From NCBI GenBank assembly GCA_003151595.1, contig PLXW01000009.1, positions 1 through 56,972 of the forward strand: DNA of 56,972 nucleotides, written 5' to 3'. Positions 48,966 to 56,972 of the stretch are shown one piece after another; position 1 is the first letter of the stretch, and every line of letters starts with the position of its first letter. The position numbers and the translations under genes are program-made. The notes beneath the pieces were generated by a model. That model did not search any database, was not told where the DNA came from, and saw only the letters and a program-made list of their open reading frames with translations. This stretch comes from Myxococcales bacterium. GTDB taxonomy: Bacteria > Myxococcota > Polyangia > Polyangiales > Polyangiaceae.

Positions 48966-49954
48966 GCGCGGTCGCGGGCTACGTGGCACCGTCGTTCTCG
49001 CAAGACGTCGACGTTCACGGGCTGCACATCCACGTCGACACGCGCGGGCTCGACGTCGATCCAGCGCGACGACTCTTCGCCGGCTTTTCTTCCACCGCAG
49101 CCGGCGAGCCGGATCTGGCGATTCGAATCGAGGCGAGCGGCGCGCTCCCCGAGGCGAGCGACTTTCGCCCCGCGTTCTTCCAGGGGAACGTGCGCGGGCT
49201 CGAGAGACGCGGCGAATTTCGATTGATCGCGCCGGCCGCCGAGATCGCCATCGCGGCCGACGGGCGCCACATCGAGGCGCGCGTCGACGCGGGCACGTTG
49301 AACGAGCGTGGGTTCGCGAACACGACGCTCTTCATCGCGATCGCGATCGCGCTCCGGCAACGCGGCCTCTTTCACCTGCACGCCGGCGCTCTCGTCCGTG
49401 GCTCGGGGTCTCGCGTGCTGGTGATGGGTGACTCCGGCGCCGGCAAGTCGACCGTCACGCTGGCGCTCCTCGACGCGGGGTCGCGTCACCTCGGCGACGA
49501 CACGCTCTTTCTCACCGAGCGCGACGGCCGCCCGAGGTTGCTCGCGTTCGCGCGTCCATTTCATCTCGCGCCGGCGACGGCCGCGGCCTTCCCCACGCTC
49601 CCCGCGACGTCGCGCGACGCGAACGGAAAGAGCGAGGTCGCGATCGACGCGCTCCCTGGACACGCGGTCGATCGCATGGAGGCGCCAGACCTGATCCTTT
49701 TTCCGGTCGTGACTCGTGAGCCCGTGACGCGCGCGGTCCCGCTCGACGCGGCCGAAGCGTTCGGACACGCGCTGCGATCGAGCGCGCTGGTCGCGGTCGA
49801 TGGGATGACTCACAAGGTCGAGCAGCTGGCGCTCCTCCGCGCGCTGCTCGCGAAGGGGCGCGCCTTCGAGCTGCAGCTCGGCGCCGACTGGCTCGCGGAT
49901 CCGGCGGGCGCGGCAGCGCGTCTCCCCTGGGGGACGACTCAGTCGGACTTGTAG
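48962..49954 (+). CDS. HPr-kinase-like protein of a RiPP cluster
   Basis: 330 aa from a GTG at 48962, overlapping the PqqD-like stop. The P-loop GDSGAGKST (157-165) is preceded by FHLHAGALV, and GDDTLFLTE (178-186) gives the acidic metal motif, as in HprK-like proteins. In some lasso clusters such kinases phosphorylate a Ser near the precursor C-terminus. The Ser-rich core and penultimate Ser of the 52-aa precursor would suit this. The N-terminal 130 residues are family-specific and unassigned. The 3' end overlaps a convergent gene by 16 nt. Confidence 0.85.
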   Translation: MSAVAGYVAPSFSQDVDVHGLHIHVDTRGLDVDPARRLFAGFSSTAAGEPDLAIRIEASGALPEASDFRPAFFQGNVRGLERRGEFRLIAPAAEIAIAADGRHIEARVDAGTLNERGFANTTLFIAIAIALRQRGLFHLHAGALVRGSGSRVLVMGDSGAGKSTVTLALLDAGSRHLGDDTLFLTERDGRPRLLAFARPFHLAPATAAAFPTLPATSRDANGKSEVAIDALPGHAVDRMEAPDLILFPVVTREPVTRAVPLDAAEAFGHALRSSALVAVDGMTHKVEQLALLRALLAKGRAFELQLGADWLADPAGAAARLPWGTTQSDL

Positions 49955-50238
49955 CGCCGCTTGCGGGGGTCGGTGTCGCGCATTCGGAGGATGTAGACGA
50001 GGATGAAGATCCCCGCGACGACGGTGCCCGCGCCGAACAGGATGTCGGGGATCGTGTCGGTGGAGTCGCGTACGTGTCGCGTCAGGTCGATGAGCCCGCC
50101 CATGGGGGTCGCGCTCACGTCGGCGGAGCGCGAGAGGAACACGCCACCGAGCACGAGCAGAACCGCCATCGTCGCGACGATGGCCGTCAGCGAAGGTGGG
50201 TTCTTTCTCCAATCTCGCGGCGGTTTCCGCAAATCCAT
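49939..50238 (-). CDS. Two-helix membrane protein of unknown function
   Basis: 99 aa. MDLRKPPRDWRKNPPSLTAI, then two hydrophobic helices (about 18-35, LTAIVATMAVLLVLGGVFL; about 68-85, LFGAGTVVAGIFILVYIL) and a basic cytoplasmic tail RMRDTDPRKRRYKSD. The loop between them is polar. It converges on, and slightly overlaps, the kinase-like gene. No known family. Confidence 0.65.
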   Translation of the reverse strand: MDLRKPPRDWRKNPPSLTAIVATMAVLLVLGGVFLSRSADVSATPMGGLIDLTRHVRDSTDTIPDILFGAGTVVAGIFILVYILRMRDTDPRKRRYKSD

Positions 50239-50344
50239 ACAAGGCGCACACTAGCCCCTCGCTCGCCGAAAAAAAATCGTCCCAGGCTCTCAATCGCACT
50301 AAACCCGGGAGCCCTGGCCGGCATTAACCCGTCGAGCCAACGCG

Positions 50345-50920
50345 ATGCCGCTCGCCCCTCCCCTGGTTCTGCTGTCTGCGTCGCACGCCGTGCTTCCTAC
50401 GGAATCACTCCTGTCAGACGTCCGCGCCGCTCAGCTGGGCGACGTTGCGGCCTTCGAGCGCCTCTATCGCGCGCACGTCGGCCGCATCTATGCAGTCTGT
50501 TTCCGCCTCTGCGCGGACCGCGCGCGCGCCGAGCATCTGACGCAAGACACATTCGTGCGCGCGTGGGAGCGGCTGGCGTCGTTTCGCGGAGACAGCGCGT
50601 TTCCGGCGTGGCTCAGGCAAGTCGCGGTGAACGTGGTCATGGCCGACATGCGCGCGACGTCGCGTCGCACGCGGCGCGTGATGAGCACCGATGACGACGA
50701 GGTCCTCGACTCCGCTTCCACTGCCCGTCACGACGGCGATCGACTCGATCTCGAACGCGCGATCGCGAAGCTCCCCGAAGCGGCGCGGATGGTCTTCGTC
50801 CTTCACGACGTGGAGGGGTACGGCCATCAGGAGATCGCGGAGCTGGTGGGCATCGCGGAGGGCACATCGAAGGCGCACCTGCATTCGGCGCGCGGGAAGT
50901 TGAAGGAGGTGCTGCGGTGA
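50345..50920 (+). CDS. ECF-type RNA polymerase sigma factor
   Basis: 191 aa. Region 2: QDTFVRAWERLASFRGDSAF and PAWLRQVAVNVVMADMRATS. Region 4 helix-turn-helix: LPEAARMVFVLHDVEGYGHQ, then VGIAEGTSKAHLHSARGKLK. The stop overlaps the next gene's start (GTGA). It heads a three-gene cassette with a membrane protein and a DUF4097 protein, so it probably answers an envelope signal. Confidence 0.9.
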   Translation: MPLAPPLVLLSASHAVLPTESLLSDVRAAQLGDVAAFERLYRAHVGRIYAVCFRLCADRARAEHLTQDTFVRAWERLASFRGDSAFPAWLRQVAVNVVMADMRATSRRTRRVMSTDDDEVLDSASTARHDGDRLDLERAIAKLPEAARMVFVLHDVEGYGHQEIAELVGIAEGTSKAHLHSARGKLKEVLR

Positions 50921-51489
50921 AAGCAGACGACGAGAAAGACGAGCGCGATCTCGCGCAGCACACCGGTGCGCTCCCCCGCGCGATCGAACCGGCGCGCGAC
51001 TTGTGGACCGGCGTGGCCGCGCGCATCGAAGCCAAGCGGAAGCGCGCGATCGTCGTGCGCCGGACCATGACGGCGGCGACTGCGCTGCTCGCGGCGGCCG
51101 CGGTGCTCCTGGTGATTCGAACGGCACGACGCCCGGCGGTGACGCACGAGGTGACGCCGGCGCCGATCGCGAGCGAGCGCGCATCGTCGACGCGAGTGCG
51201 AAAGTCGCTCGATCTTCGCGGCGCGGCGGTGGTGCCCGAAGAAGAGAGCTACGACGCGGCGCTCGCGGCGCTGGCCACGACGGTCGACGAACGCCTCCTC
51301 GCGCTCCCCGAGCGCGACGCCGACGCCATCACGAGGAGCCTCGACGTCATCAACACCGGCATCGACGCGACGCGCGACGCGCTGGAACGAGACCCCAGCG
51401 ACGCGGACCTCCGCGCCGAGCTCGACGACGAGTACGAGCAAGAGATCCAAACGATGAACGACGTCCTCGAGTGGACGACGAGGTCATGA
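50917..51489 (+). CDS. Membrane-anchored anti-sigma-like protein
   Basis: 190 aa from a GTG overlapping the sigma stop. Cytoplasmic basic N-terminus (PARDLWTGVAARIEAKRKRA), a transmembrane helix (about 48-67, TMTAATALLAAAAVLLVIRT) and a charged periplasmic helical region. It lacks the ZAS zinc motif; the anti-sigma role is inferred from order and topology. Its stop overlaps the DUF4097 gene (ATGA). Confidence 0.72.
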   Translation: MKADDEKDERDLAQHTGALPRAIEPARDLWTGVAARIEAKRKRAIVVRRTMTAATALLAAAAVLLVIRTARRPAVTHEVTPAPIASERASSTRVRKSLDLRGAAVVPEEESYDAALAALATTVDERLLALPERDADAITRSLDVINTGIDATRDALERDPSDADLRAELDDEYEQEIQTMNDVLEWTTRS

Positions 51490-52454
51490 CCATGCGCCCG
51501 TGTTGTTTCCTTCTCGCGTCCCTCCTGGCGATGGCCTGCGCTCCGCACGTCGCGCACGCCGACGCGCCGTGCACCAGCGACAAGGACGACGACGACGAGC
51601 ACGACGGCGAGCACGAGCACGCCCACGATCACACGCACGCACGGGGCCCCGCGACGGGAGGGGCGAGCGGAACACTCGAGGAGGTTCGCGACGCGAAGCC
51701 CAACGGACAGGTCGACATCCACGCCTTCGCCGGCACCGTGCACGTCACGGGGTGGGCACAGAACCAGCTCAAGGTGCATGCCAACGTGACCGGCGACTGC
51801 CGCGTCGAAATCACGCCATCGGGCGATCGGTACGGCGTTCGCCTCGAGTGCGCGCACGGTCCTGGGAGCGCGGAGCTCGAGGTCCAGGTGCCGCAAGCGA
51901 GCACCGTCGAAGTGAGGACGATGGGCGCGGGGATCACGGTGCAAGGGGTGAGCGGCCCGTTGCGATTGCAGTCGGTCACCTCGGACATCTCGGTGAAGGG
52001 GGGAGCGCCGACCGAGATCGAAGCGCGCACGACGAACGGAAACATTCACATCGACGCCGCGACTCCGCAGCTTCGCGCGCAGAGCGTGAGCGGCGACGTG
52101 CGCGTCACTGGCGCGCGCGGCAAGGCCAACGTCCATACGGTCAGCGGCGACTGCTCGCTGGCCGGCGGCGACTTCAGCGACGTCCGCTTCGAGAGCGTGT
52201 CCGGCGAGATGACGTTCACGGGAGGAGTCGTCGGGTCGTTCGAGGTGCAGAGCCACAGCGGCGACGTCGCGCTTCACTTGCCGCCGGCGACGAACGCCGA
52301 CGTCGAGCTCCGCACGTTCAGCGGCGACCTGATGGTCGACATGGGGAACGGCCCCAAGCTCGACTCCGATCACGAGCTCAACACGAAGCTCGGCGCGGGC
52401 GGGGCGCGCGTTCGCGTGCGGACGTTCAGCGGCGACGTGAAAGTGACGCGCTGA
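51486..52454 (+). CDS. Exported DUF4097-type repeat protein
   Basis: 322 aa from ATG 51486. Signal peptide about 1-26 (AHADAP), then a His/Asp-rich stretch (EHDGEHEHAHDHTHARG) that could bind metal. The remainder is a right-handed beta-helix-like repeat typical of DUF4097 (VTGWAQNQLKVHANVTG, IEARTTNGNIHIDA, VSGDVRVTGARGKANVHTVS, TFSGDVKVTR). Probably periplasmic or surface. Third gene of the ECF cassette. Confidence 0.85.
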   Translation: MTMRPCCFLLASLLAMACAPHVAHADAPCTSDKDDDDEHDGEHEHAHDHTHARGPATGGASGTLEEVRDAKPNGQVDIHAFAGTVHVTGWAQNQLKVHANVTGDCRVEITPSGDRYGVRLECAHGPGSAELEVQVPQASTVEVRTMGAGITVQGVSGPLRLQSVTSDISVKGGAPTEIEARTTNGNIHIDAATPQLRAQSVSGDVRVTGARGKANVHTVSGDCSLAGGDFSDVRFESVSGEMTFTGGVVGSFEVQSHSGDVALHLPPATNADVELRTFSGDLMVDMGNGPKLDSDHELNTKLGAGGARVRVRTFSGDVKVTR

Positions 52455-52470
52455 GCGCGGCGACGACGGC

Positions 52471-52530
52471 GAACACGAGCGCAAACGAGCGCAAACGAGC
52501 GCAAACGAGCGCAAACGAGCGCAAACGAGG
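52471..52530 (+). repeat. Tandem 10-bp repeats GCAAACGAGC
   Basis: Five consecutive copies (52481-52530, the last ending GAGG), preceded by a degenerate copy. It lies between the DUF4097 stop and the ATG of the next small gene. Confidence 0.8.
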
Positions 52531-52542
52531 ACTGGAGGGCCC

Positions 52543-52827
52543 ATGTTGGGAGCGGCGAAACTCATCGCGGGCGCGATCTTCCTCGCCCTCGCGGCCAGCG
52601 CCGGGGATGCTGATCACGATTCGTCGAGCGCCGAGGAGAGCCCGGCGTCCGCGCTCGTGATGCGTGCGTGCGCGCCGATCGCCGTCGGCAAGGGGCGCGG
52701 CGGCGCGTCATTTCACGTCACGGTCGCGGGGCGCGTATGGCGTGTGGCATTTGCCTGGTCGAGCGCACGTGGACATACCCACGCCGGCGTCGCCTTCGCT
52801 TCCCAGTCGAGTGCCCTATCCGATTAG
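52543..52827 (+). CDS. Possible small exported protein
   Basis: 94 aa from ATG 52543 with GGAGGGCCC just upstream. The N-terminus resembles a signal peptide (MLGAAKLIAGAIFLALAASA). The rest (PIAVGKGRGGASFHVTVAGR) is not recognised and the C-terminus is Ser/Ala-rich. The good ribosome-binding site argues for translation, but no family supports it. Confidence 0.4.
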   Translation: MLGAAKLIAGAIFLALAASAGDADHDSSSAEESPASALVMRACAPIAVGKGRGGASFHVTVAGRVWRVAFAWSSARGHTHAGVAFASQSSALSD

Positions 52828-52874
52828 AGGGCAGCATCGTCTCCCGCCTTGGGTCGATGCTACCTTCGTAGTCC

Positions 52875-55322
52875 ATGGCCACCCTCGTCCCGGCGAGCCG
52901 GTTCGCGCGCGCGTCTCTCGGCGTGACCGCGCTCCTCGCGCTCGGCGTCTACTCGGCGTGCGGCTCGAGTCAAAGCAACGGCGGCGGCCCCGGAGGCGGC
53001 GACGACGGAGGCTTGCTGGGGGACGGAACCGTCTCGCTCCTCGGCGGCGACGCAGGCACGTGCACCACGTCGGCCGACTGCAACGGCGGCGCGTGCATCA
53101 CGAGCAGCGGCCATTGCTGCGCGTCGGCGACTCGCGTTTGCGGCAGCACGTGCTGCGCGAGCGGGTCGGTGTGCAACTTCGGTCAATGCGTGGTCGCCGG
53201 CGCGGCGTGTCGAACGGCGAGCGACTGCACCGTCGGCCAATATTGTGAGACCGATCTCGGCGGCAGCGGCGACGACGCGGGGGCGGCGGTCGGCGACGCG
53301 CAGTGCACCCAGCCCCTCCCGATTCTTGGCTATTGCCTCCCGCTTCCGACGACGTGCGCCGACGACGCGGGCCCGGGCGACTCGGGGTGCGTACCGTCGT
53401 GCGAGTACCATCCGCCGAGCGGCGGCTCGCTGAGCGCGATCCCGAAATGGACGTGGGGGCCGACGGCGCAGCAGTACCCCGACTTCACCGACGTGTGGTC
53501 CACCCCGACCATCGCGCGCATCCACGACAACAACTGCGACGGCAAGGTCGACGAGCTCGACACGCCGAACATCGTCTTCGTCTCCGGCAGCTCCAAAGAC
53601 GACGCCGGCGTCGGTACGTGCTGCCAGTGCAACAACCAGACGCCGACCGCTTGCCACACCGGCGTCCTGCGCATGCTGGACGGGAGCACGGGGCGCGAGA
53701 TCTGGTCGCTGGCCAAAGCGAGCGGCGCGTCGAGCGGCTTCGCCGGGTTCTCGAACGCCATCGGTGACGTCGACAACGACGGCTTCGTCGACATCGTCGC
53801 CGCCACGGGCGAAGGGCTCGTGGTCCTGATCGATCGCGACGGCACGGTCAAGCGCACGAGCGACAAGCCGATCCCTGGCTTCGCCTCGGGGAGCTTCGGG
53901 TGGGGCGGCGGGCTCGCGCTCGCCGACATGGATCACGACGGCTTCGCCGAGATCACGTTCGGTTCGACGATCTTCTCCACGACCAACGGCGCCATCACGC
54001 TGCTCACCACGGGCGCCGGCGGCACGGGCGGCGTCGCGTCGGAAGAGACGAGCACGATGGTGGACCTCGACGGCGACGGGAAGCTCGAGCTCCTCGCGGG
54101 CAACACGGCCTATCACTTCGACGGCACGATCCTCTGGAACAACACCGCGCTCCCGAACGGCTTCCCCGCGGTCGGCGACTTCGACAAGAACGGCGCGCCC
54201 GAGGCGGTGCTCGTCGCCAACAGTCAGCTCTGGATCTTGAACGGCGCGACCGGCGCCATCGTCCTCGGCCCCGTCGCCGTCCCCGGCGGCGCGGGCGCGA
54301 ACGGCGGCCCGCCCACCGTCGCCGCGTTCGAAGGGAACGGCGTACCGGAGATCGGCATCGCCAGCTCCACGTTCTATTCGGTGTTCCGACCGAACTACGC
54401 GACGACGACGATCGACCTCGTGTGGAAGACGGCGAACCACGATCTCAGCTCGTCGGTCACCGGCTCGACGGTGTTCGACTTCGAAGGCGACGGAAAGCCC
54501 GAGGTCATCTACGCCGACGAGTGCTTCCTCTGGGTCTTCGACGGCGCGACCGGCGCGGTGCGCTTCGCCGCGTCGCACTCGTCGTTCACGGCGACCGAGG
54601 CCTCGCTCCTCGCGGACGTCGACGGCGACGGTCACGCCGAGATGGTGATGGTGTCGAACGGCGCGAACCCGGGCCCCGGCGGATGGGCGTGCGAGCTTCC
54701 GGACGGCGGGCCGGAGACGATCAACGGAGCGACGTGGGTGCCCGGTCCGGCGACCAAGCACGCTTACCGCGGCCTCGTCGTCTTCGGCGACAGCGCCGAC
54801 TCGTGGGTCGGCACGCGCACGATCTGGAACGAGCACACCTACCACGTGAGCAACATCTGCGATGACACCGACAACGCCTGTGCCGCACCGAACAAGTACG
54901 GATCGATTCCCAAGACCGAGACGAACAACTGGACGCTCTCGTACCTGAACGACTTCCGTCAGAACGTGCAGGACCACGGCATCTTCAACGCGCCCGACGC
55001 GATCGTCGCGCTCACGCTCGACTGCACCTCGCCGGTCGTGGCCCACGTGACGATCGGAAACGCGGGGCTCTCCGGGCTTCCTGCGGGCGTGAAGGCGTCG
55101 ATTCTCCTCTCGCCGGCGGGCACCAACGTCGCCGACGTGACCACGACCGCGACGCTCCTCCCCGGGCAATCGCAGACAATCGACGTCACGCTCGCCGCCT
55201 CGTTCACGTCGGCCGAGGTGTATCAAGCGACGATCGACGTCGACCCCGTGCACCCGGCGTTTCACGAGTGCCGCGCTGACAACGACAAGAGTCCGACCGC
55301 GACCGCGATCTGTACGAAGTAG
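52875..55322 (+). CDS. FG-GAP/VCBS-type integrin-like repeat lipoprotein
   Basis: 815 aa. Signal ending YSACGSS (lipobox-like). An N-terminal Cys-rich module (residues 55-180, with CTTSADCNGGACITSSGHCC) precedes an FG-GAP propeller with many calcium-type loops: DVDNDGFVD, DMDHDGFAE, DLDGDGKLE, DVDGDGHAE. The C-terminal domain (about 710-815) is CARDB/Ig-like (VVAHVTIGNAGLSGLPAG). Probably a surface adhesin or binding protein of the outer membrane. It lies 13 nt before the sensor kinase gene. Confidence 0.88.
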   Translation: MATLVPASRFARASLGVTALLALGVYSACGSSQSNGGGPGGGDDGGLLGDGTVSLLGGDAGTCTTSADCNGGACITSSGHCCASATRVCGSTCCASGSVCNFGQCVVAGAACRTASDCTVGQYCETDLGGSGDDAGAAVGDAQCTQPLPILGYCLPLPTTCADDAGPGDSGCVPSCEYHPPSGGSLSAIPKWTWGPTAQQYPDFTDVWSTPTIARIHDNNCDGKVDELDTPNIVFVSGSSKDDAGVGTCCQCNNQTPTACHTGVLRMLDGSTGREIWSLAKASGASSGFAGFSNAIGDVDNDGFVDIVAATGEGLVVLIDRDGTVKRTSDKPIPGFASGSFGWGGGLALADMDHDGFAEITFGSTIFSTTNGAITLLTTGAGGTGGVASEETSTMVDLDGDGKLELLAGNTAYHFDGTILWNNTALPNGFPAVGDFDKNGAPEAVLVANSQLWILNGATGAIVLGPVAVPGGAGANGGPPTVAAFEGNGVPEIGIASSTFYSVFRPNYATTTIDLVWKTANHDLSSSVTGSTVFDFEGDGKPEVIYADECFLWVFDGATGAVRFAASHSSFTATEASLLADVDGDGHAEMVMVSNGANPGPGGWACELPDGGPETINGATWVPGPATKHAYRGLVVFGDSADSWVGTRTIWNEHTYHVSNICDDTDNACAAPNKYGSIPKTETNNWTLSYLNDFRQNVQDHGIFNAPDAIVALTLDCTSPVVAHVTIGNAGLSGLPAGVKASILLSPAGTNVADVTTTATLLPGQSQTIDVTLAASFTSAEVYQATIDVDPVHPAFHECRADNDKSPTATAICTK

Positions 55323-55335
55323 TCAACGAGGCGAC

Positions 55336-56823
55336 GTGAACAGCGAACCGAACTTCCGAGGCCTCGTCGATGCAGCGCCCGACGGGGTCGTCATCTCGAG
55401 GAACGGTGTCGTCCTCTACGTGAACGCCTCCGCGGTTCGGCTCCTCGGGTATGAGAACCCGTCCGAGCTCGTCGGTCAGCCGATGTCGATCTTCCTCGGC
55501 GGACCCGAGGCCGCAACGATGCGCGCGCGGCTCGAGCACATGCGCCTCACGGGGGAGAAGCTCCCGCCGCACGAGTACCCCGCGAAGCGGCGCGATGGAT
55601 CGGTGGTCGTCGCCGAGATCGCGTCGATGTTCATCGAGCACGAAGGCGCGCCGGCGGTGCTCGCGTTCGCGCGCGACGTGACCGAGCGCGTGGGAATGCG
55701 CGCGCAGCTCGCACACGCCGAACGGCTCGCGGCCATCGGCGTGCTCGCGGCCGGCGTGGCGCACGAGATCAACAATCCGCTGACGTTCATGAGCCTCGCG
55801 GCCGAGATGCTCTTGCGGAAGCTCGCGGCGAAGGGCGAATCGCCCGAGACGCTCGAGGACGCACGCGACATCTTGATCGGAACGCGACGCATCGCCGGCA
55901 TCGTGCGGGAGCTCCGCGCTTACGCACGCCAGGACGACGACCCGGTGGGTCGCGTCGATCTCACCGACGTGATCGCGGCCGCCGAGCGCGTCGTGGCGCA
56001 CGAGCTCAAGCCCCGCGCGCGGATCCGGAGGGAGATCGATTCGCTGCCGGCGGTCCTCGGAACGTCGACCCGGCTGGAGCAGGTGCTGGTGAACCTCCTC
56101 TTGAACGCGGCCTATGCGATCGACGACGACCGCACCGACGGCGAGATCGTGATTCGCGCGCACGCCTCCGATCGCGGCATCGTCGTCGAGGTCTCCGACA
56201 ACGGCGCGGGCATTCCGGCCGACGTCCTGCCGCGCGTCTTCGAGCCGTTCTTCACGACCAAGCCGAGCGGCGCCGGCACGGGGCTCGGCCTGTCGATCTC
56301 GCGCGACATCGTCACGCGCCTCGGCGGCGACCTCGTCGCGACCAGCGAAGTCGGGCGAGGCACGACGATGCGCGTGACGCTGCTACGCGCGCCCGAATTT
56401 TCCGGCGCGCGCGACGCTTCGGCTCCGCCCCGCGGCATCGCGGCCGCGGCGCGGCGACGCGTGCTGGTGATCGACGACGAGCCGTTCATCGTGGAGCTCG
56501 TGACGCAATCGCTCGGCGACAAGCACGAGGTCATCGGCACCACCGACGCGCATCACGGGCTCGAACAGCTCCTCGCCGGCGCACCGTTCGACGTCGTGGT
56601 GTGCGATCTCATGATGCCTGCGCTCACCGGGATGGATCTCCACGCGAGCGTCGCTCACGCGCGCCCCGGCCTCGAGCGTCGCTTCATCTTCGCCACCGGC
56701 GGCCCCACCACCGATCGCGCGCGCGCGTTCCTCTCCACGGTCCCCAACACACGCTTGATGAAACCGTTCTCCGCAATCCAGCTCGAAGAGTGCATCCAGG
56801 CGGTGGCCGGCGCGCAGACGTGA
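55336..56823 (+). CDS. PAS sensor histidine kinase with C-terminal receiver domain
   Basis: 495 aa from a GTG at 55336 (GAGG upstream). PAS domain 8-118, then HisKA with phospho-acceptor His143 (AAGVAHEINNPL), HATPase with N box NLLLNAAYAI and G boxes SDNGAGIP and GTGLGLSIS. A receiver domain holds Asp424 (VVVCDLMMPALTG) and Lys in LMKPF. No transmembrane segment, so a soluble sensor. Hybrid kinases usually pass phosphate to another response regulator; none is nearby. Confidence 0.95.
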   Translation: MNSEPNFRGLVDAAPDGVVISRNGVVLYVNASAVRLLGYENPSELVGQPMSIFLGGPEAATMRARLEHMRLTGEKLPPHEYPAKRRDGSVVVAEIASMFIEHEGAPAVLAFARDVTERVGMRAQLAHAERLAAIGVLAAGVAHEINNPLTFMSLAAEMLLRKLAAKGESPETLEDARDILIGTRRIAGIVRELRAYARQDDDPVGRVDLTDVIAAAERVVAHELKPRARIRREIDSLPAVLGTSTRLEQVLVNLLLNAAYAIDDDRTDGEIVIRAHASDRGIVVEVSDNGAGIPADVLPRVFEPFFTTKPSGAGTGLGLSISRDIVTRLGGDLVATSEVGRGTTMRVTLLRAPEFSGARDASAPPRGIAAAARRRVLVIDDEPFIVELVTQSLGDKHEVIGTTDAHHGLEQLLAGAPFDVVVCDLMMPALTGMDLHASVAHARPGLERRFIFATGGPTTDRARAFLSTVPNTRLMKPFSAIQLEECIQAVAGAQT

Positions 56824-56859
56824 TCGCCGTCGCTCGCCTGCGCCTCGTCCCAAAGAGAA

Positions 56860-56887
56860 AGGCCGCCGCGGGGAGTCGCGACGGCCT
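56860..56887. terminator. Hairpin between sensor kinase and ftsZ
   Basis: AGGCCGCCGCG, loop GGGAGT, CGCGACGGCCT (one mismatch) between two convergent genes; likely a shared terminator. Confidence 0.55.
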
Positions 56888-56925
56888 GACCTCACTGCCG
56901 ATGCAAAGAAGAAGCTGGAGGCGCG

Positions 56926-56972
56926 TTACTGATTCTTGCGCTGGAACGCCGGGACGTCCCAGTCGTGGTCGA
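56926..56972 (-). CDS. ftsZ: 3' end of ftsZ (cell-division tubulin), truncated by window edge
   Basis: Reading leftwards from the window edge to the TAA at 56926, the last residues are DHDWDVPAFQRKNQ. This is the conserved C-terminal peptide of FtsZ (D-x-DVPAF-[LQ]RR/RK), the part that binds FtsA and ZipA-like partners. Only about 15 residues are inside the window, so the call rests on this peptide alone. Confidence 0.72.
   Translation of the reverse strand, partial: DHDWDVPAFQRKNQ

Noticed and set aside
46740..49954. Labelling the cluster as a lasso-peptide cluster
   Set aside because: No asparagine-synthetase-like cyclase is seen, and the core has no Asp/Glu. Only the leader-processing parts are lasso-like.
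52860..55265. 800-codon minus-strand open frame
   Set aside because: Antisense of the FG-GAP repeat lipoprotein, with Arg/Val/Ala/Asp-biased composition and no motif.

Overview
The window is very GC-rich DNA with dense, short-spaced genes on both strands. It looks like a chromosomal segment of a myxobacterium (Myxococcota, probably Polyangiales/Sorangiineae). The grounds are: secreted proteins ending in MYXO-CTERM-like tails (SGCSC, one hydrophobic helix, Arg run); many lipoproteins with Asp/Ala/Ser-rich linkers; a eukaryote-like Ser/Thr kinase next to a TPR protein; a PAS-kinase-receiver hybrid; and the C-terminal peptide of FtsZ at the right edge. No rRNA, tRNA, CRISPR array, integrase or transposase was seen. 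The taxonomic call is inference from gene content.

Layout. 1-7.1 kb (minus strand): a truncated membrane protein; an ECF sigma/anti-sigma/secreted-protein unit; an HtrA-type lipoprotein protease in a tight unit with a DUF1844 protein, a 60-aa protein and a SlyD-like isomerase; and an aconitase-superfamily enzyme with the swivel domain first. 7.1-17.5 kb: a GT4 glycosyltransferase, surface lipoproteins, a 47-aa basic peptide beside a Cys-rich protein, an S53 peptidase with a MYXO-CTERM-like tail, and the Ser/Thr kinase-TPR pair. 17.6-20.6 kb: HMG-CoA synthase, then a membrane protein combining a C39-like domain (Ser in place of Cys), a VKOR-like core and a thioredoxin-like domain, followed by an 18-aa peptide ending in CNSCWH. 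20.6-31.8 kb: HupE-like protein, a gene remnant, a 21-nt-periodic palindromic repeat block, and small-molecule and redox enzymes (GST, WYL regulator, DODA dioxygenase, thioesterase, aldo/keto reductase, ferritin-like protein, FrnE-type DsbA), then two surface proteins.

31.9-36.5 kb is a nickel-uptake locus: nikR, a NiCoT/UreH-type permease, a TonB-dependent receptor that carries its own TonB C-terminal-like domain, and a divergent tonB. The receptor/tonB promoter region holds a 28-bp dyad, ATAGCA-N16-TGCTAT, with the same geometry as the E. coli NikR operator.

41.8-50 kb is probably a RiPP (ribosomally made, modified peptide) gene cluster. A 52-aa precursor has a lasso-type leader (YxxPxL..T) and a Gly/Ser/Ala-only core. 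It is followed by a TTG-started radical SAM/SPASM-like enzyme, a B2-type leader protease, a PqqD-like recognition protein and an HPr-kinase-like protein. A nucleotidyltransferase, an ABC exporter and a methyltransferase lie just upstream. There is no lasso cyclase, and the core has no Asp/Glu for a lasso ring, so the product should not be a lasso peptide. This cluster and the 18-aa peptide with its C39-like/VKOR/thioredoxin partner are the best candidates for undescribed systems.

50-57 kb: a second ECF sigma cassette with a DUF4097 protein, an FG-GAP repeat lipoprotein, a hybrid sensor kinase and the 3' end of ftsZ. All calls come from reading the sequence; no database search was run.
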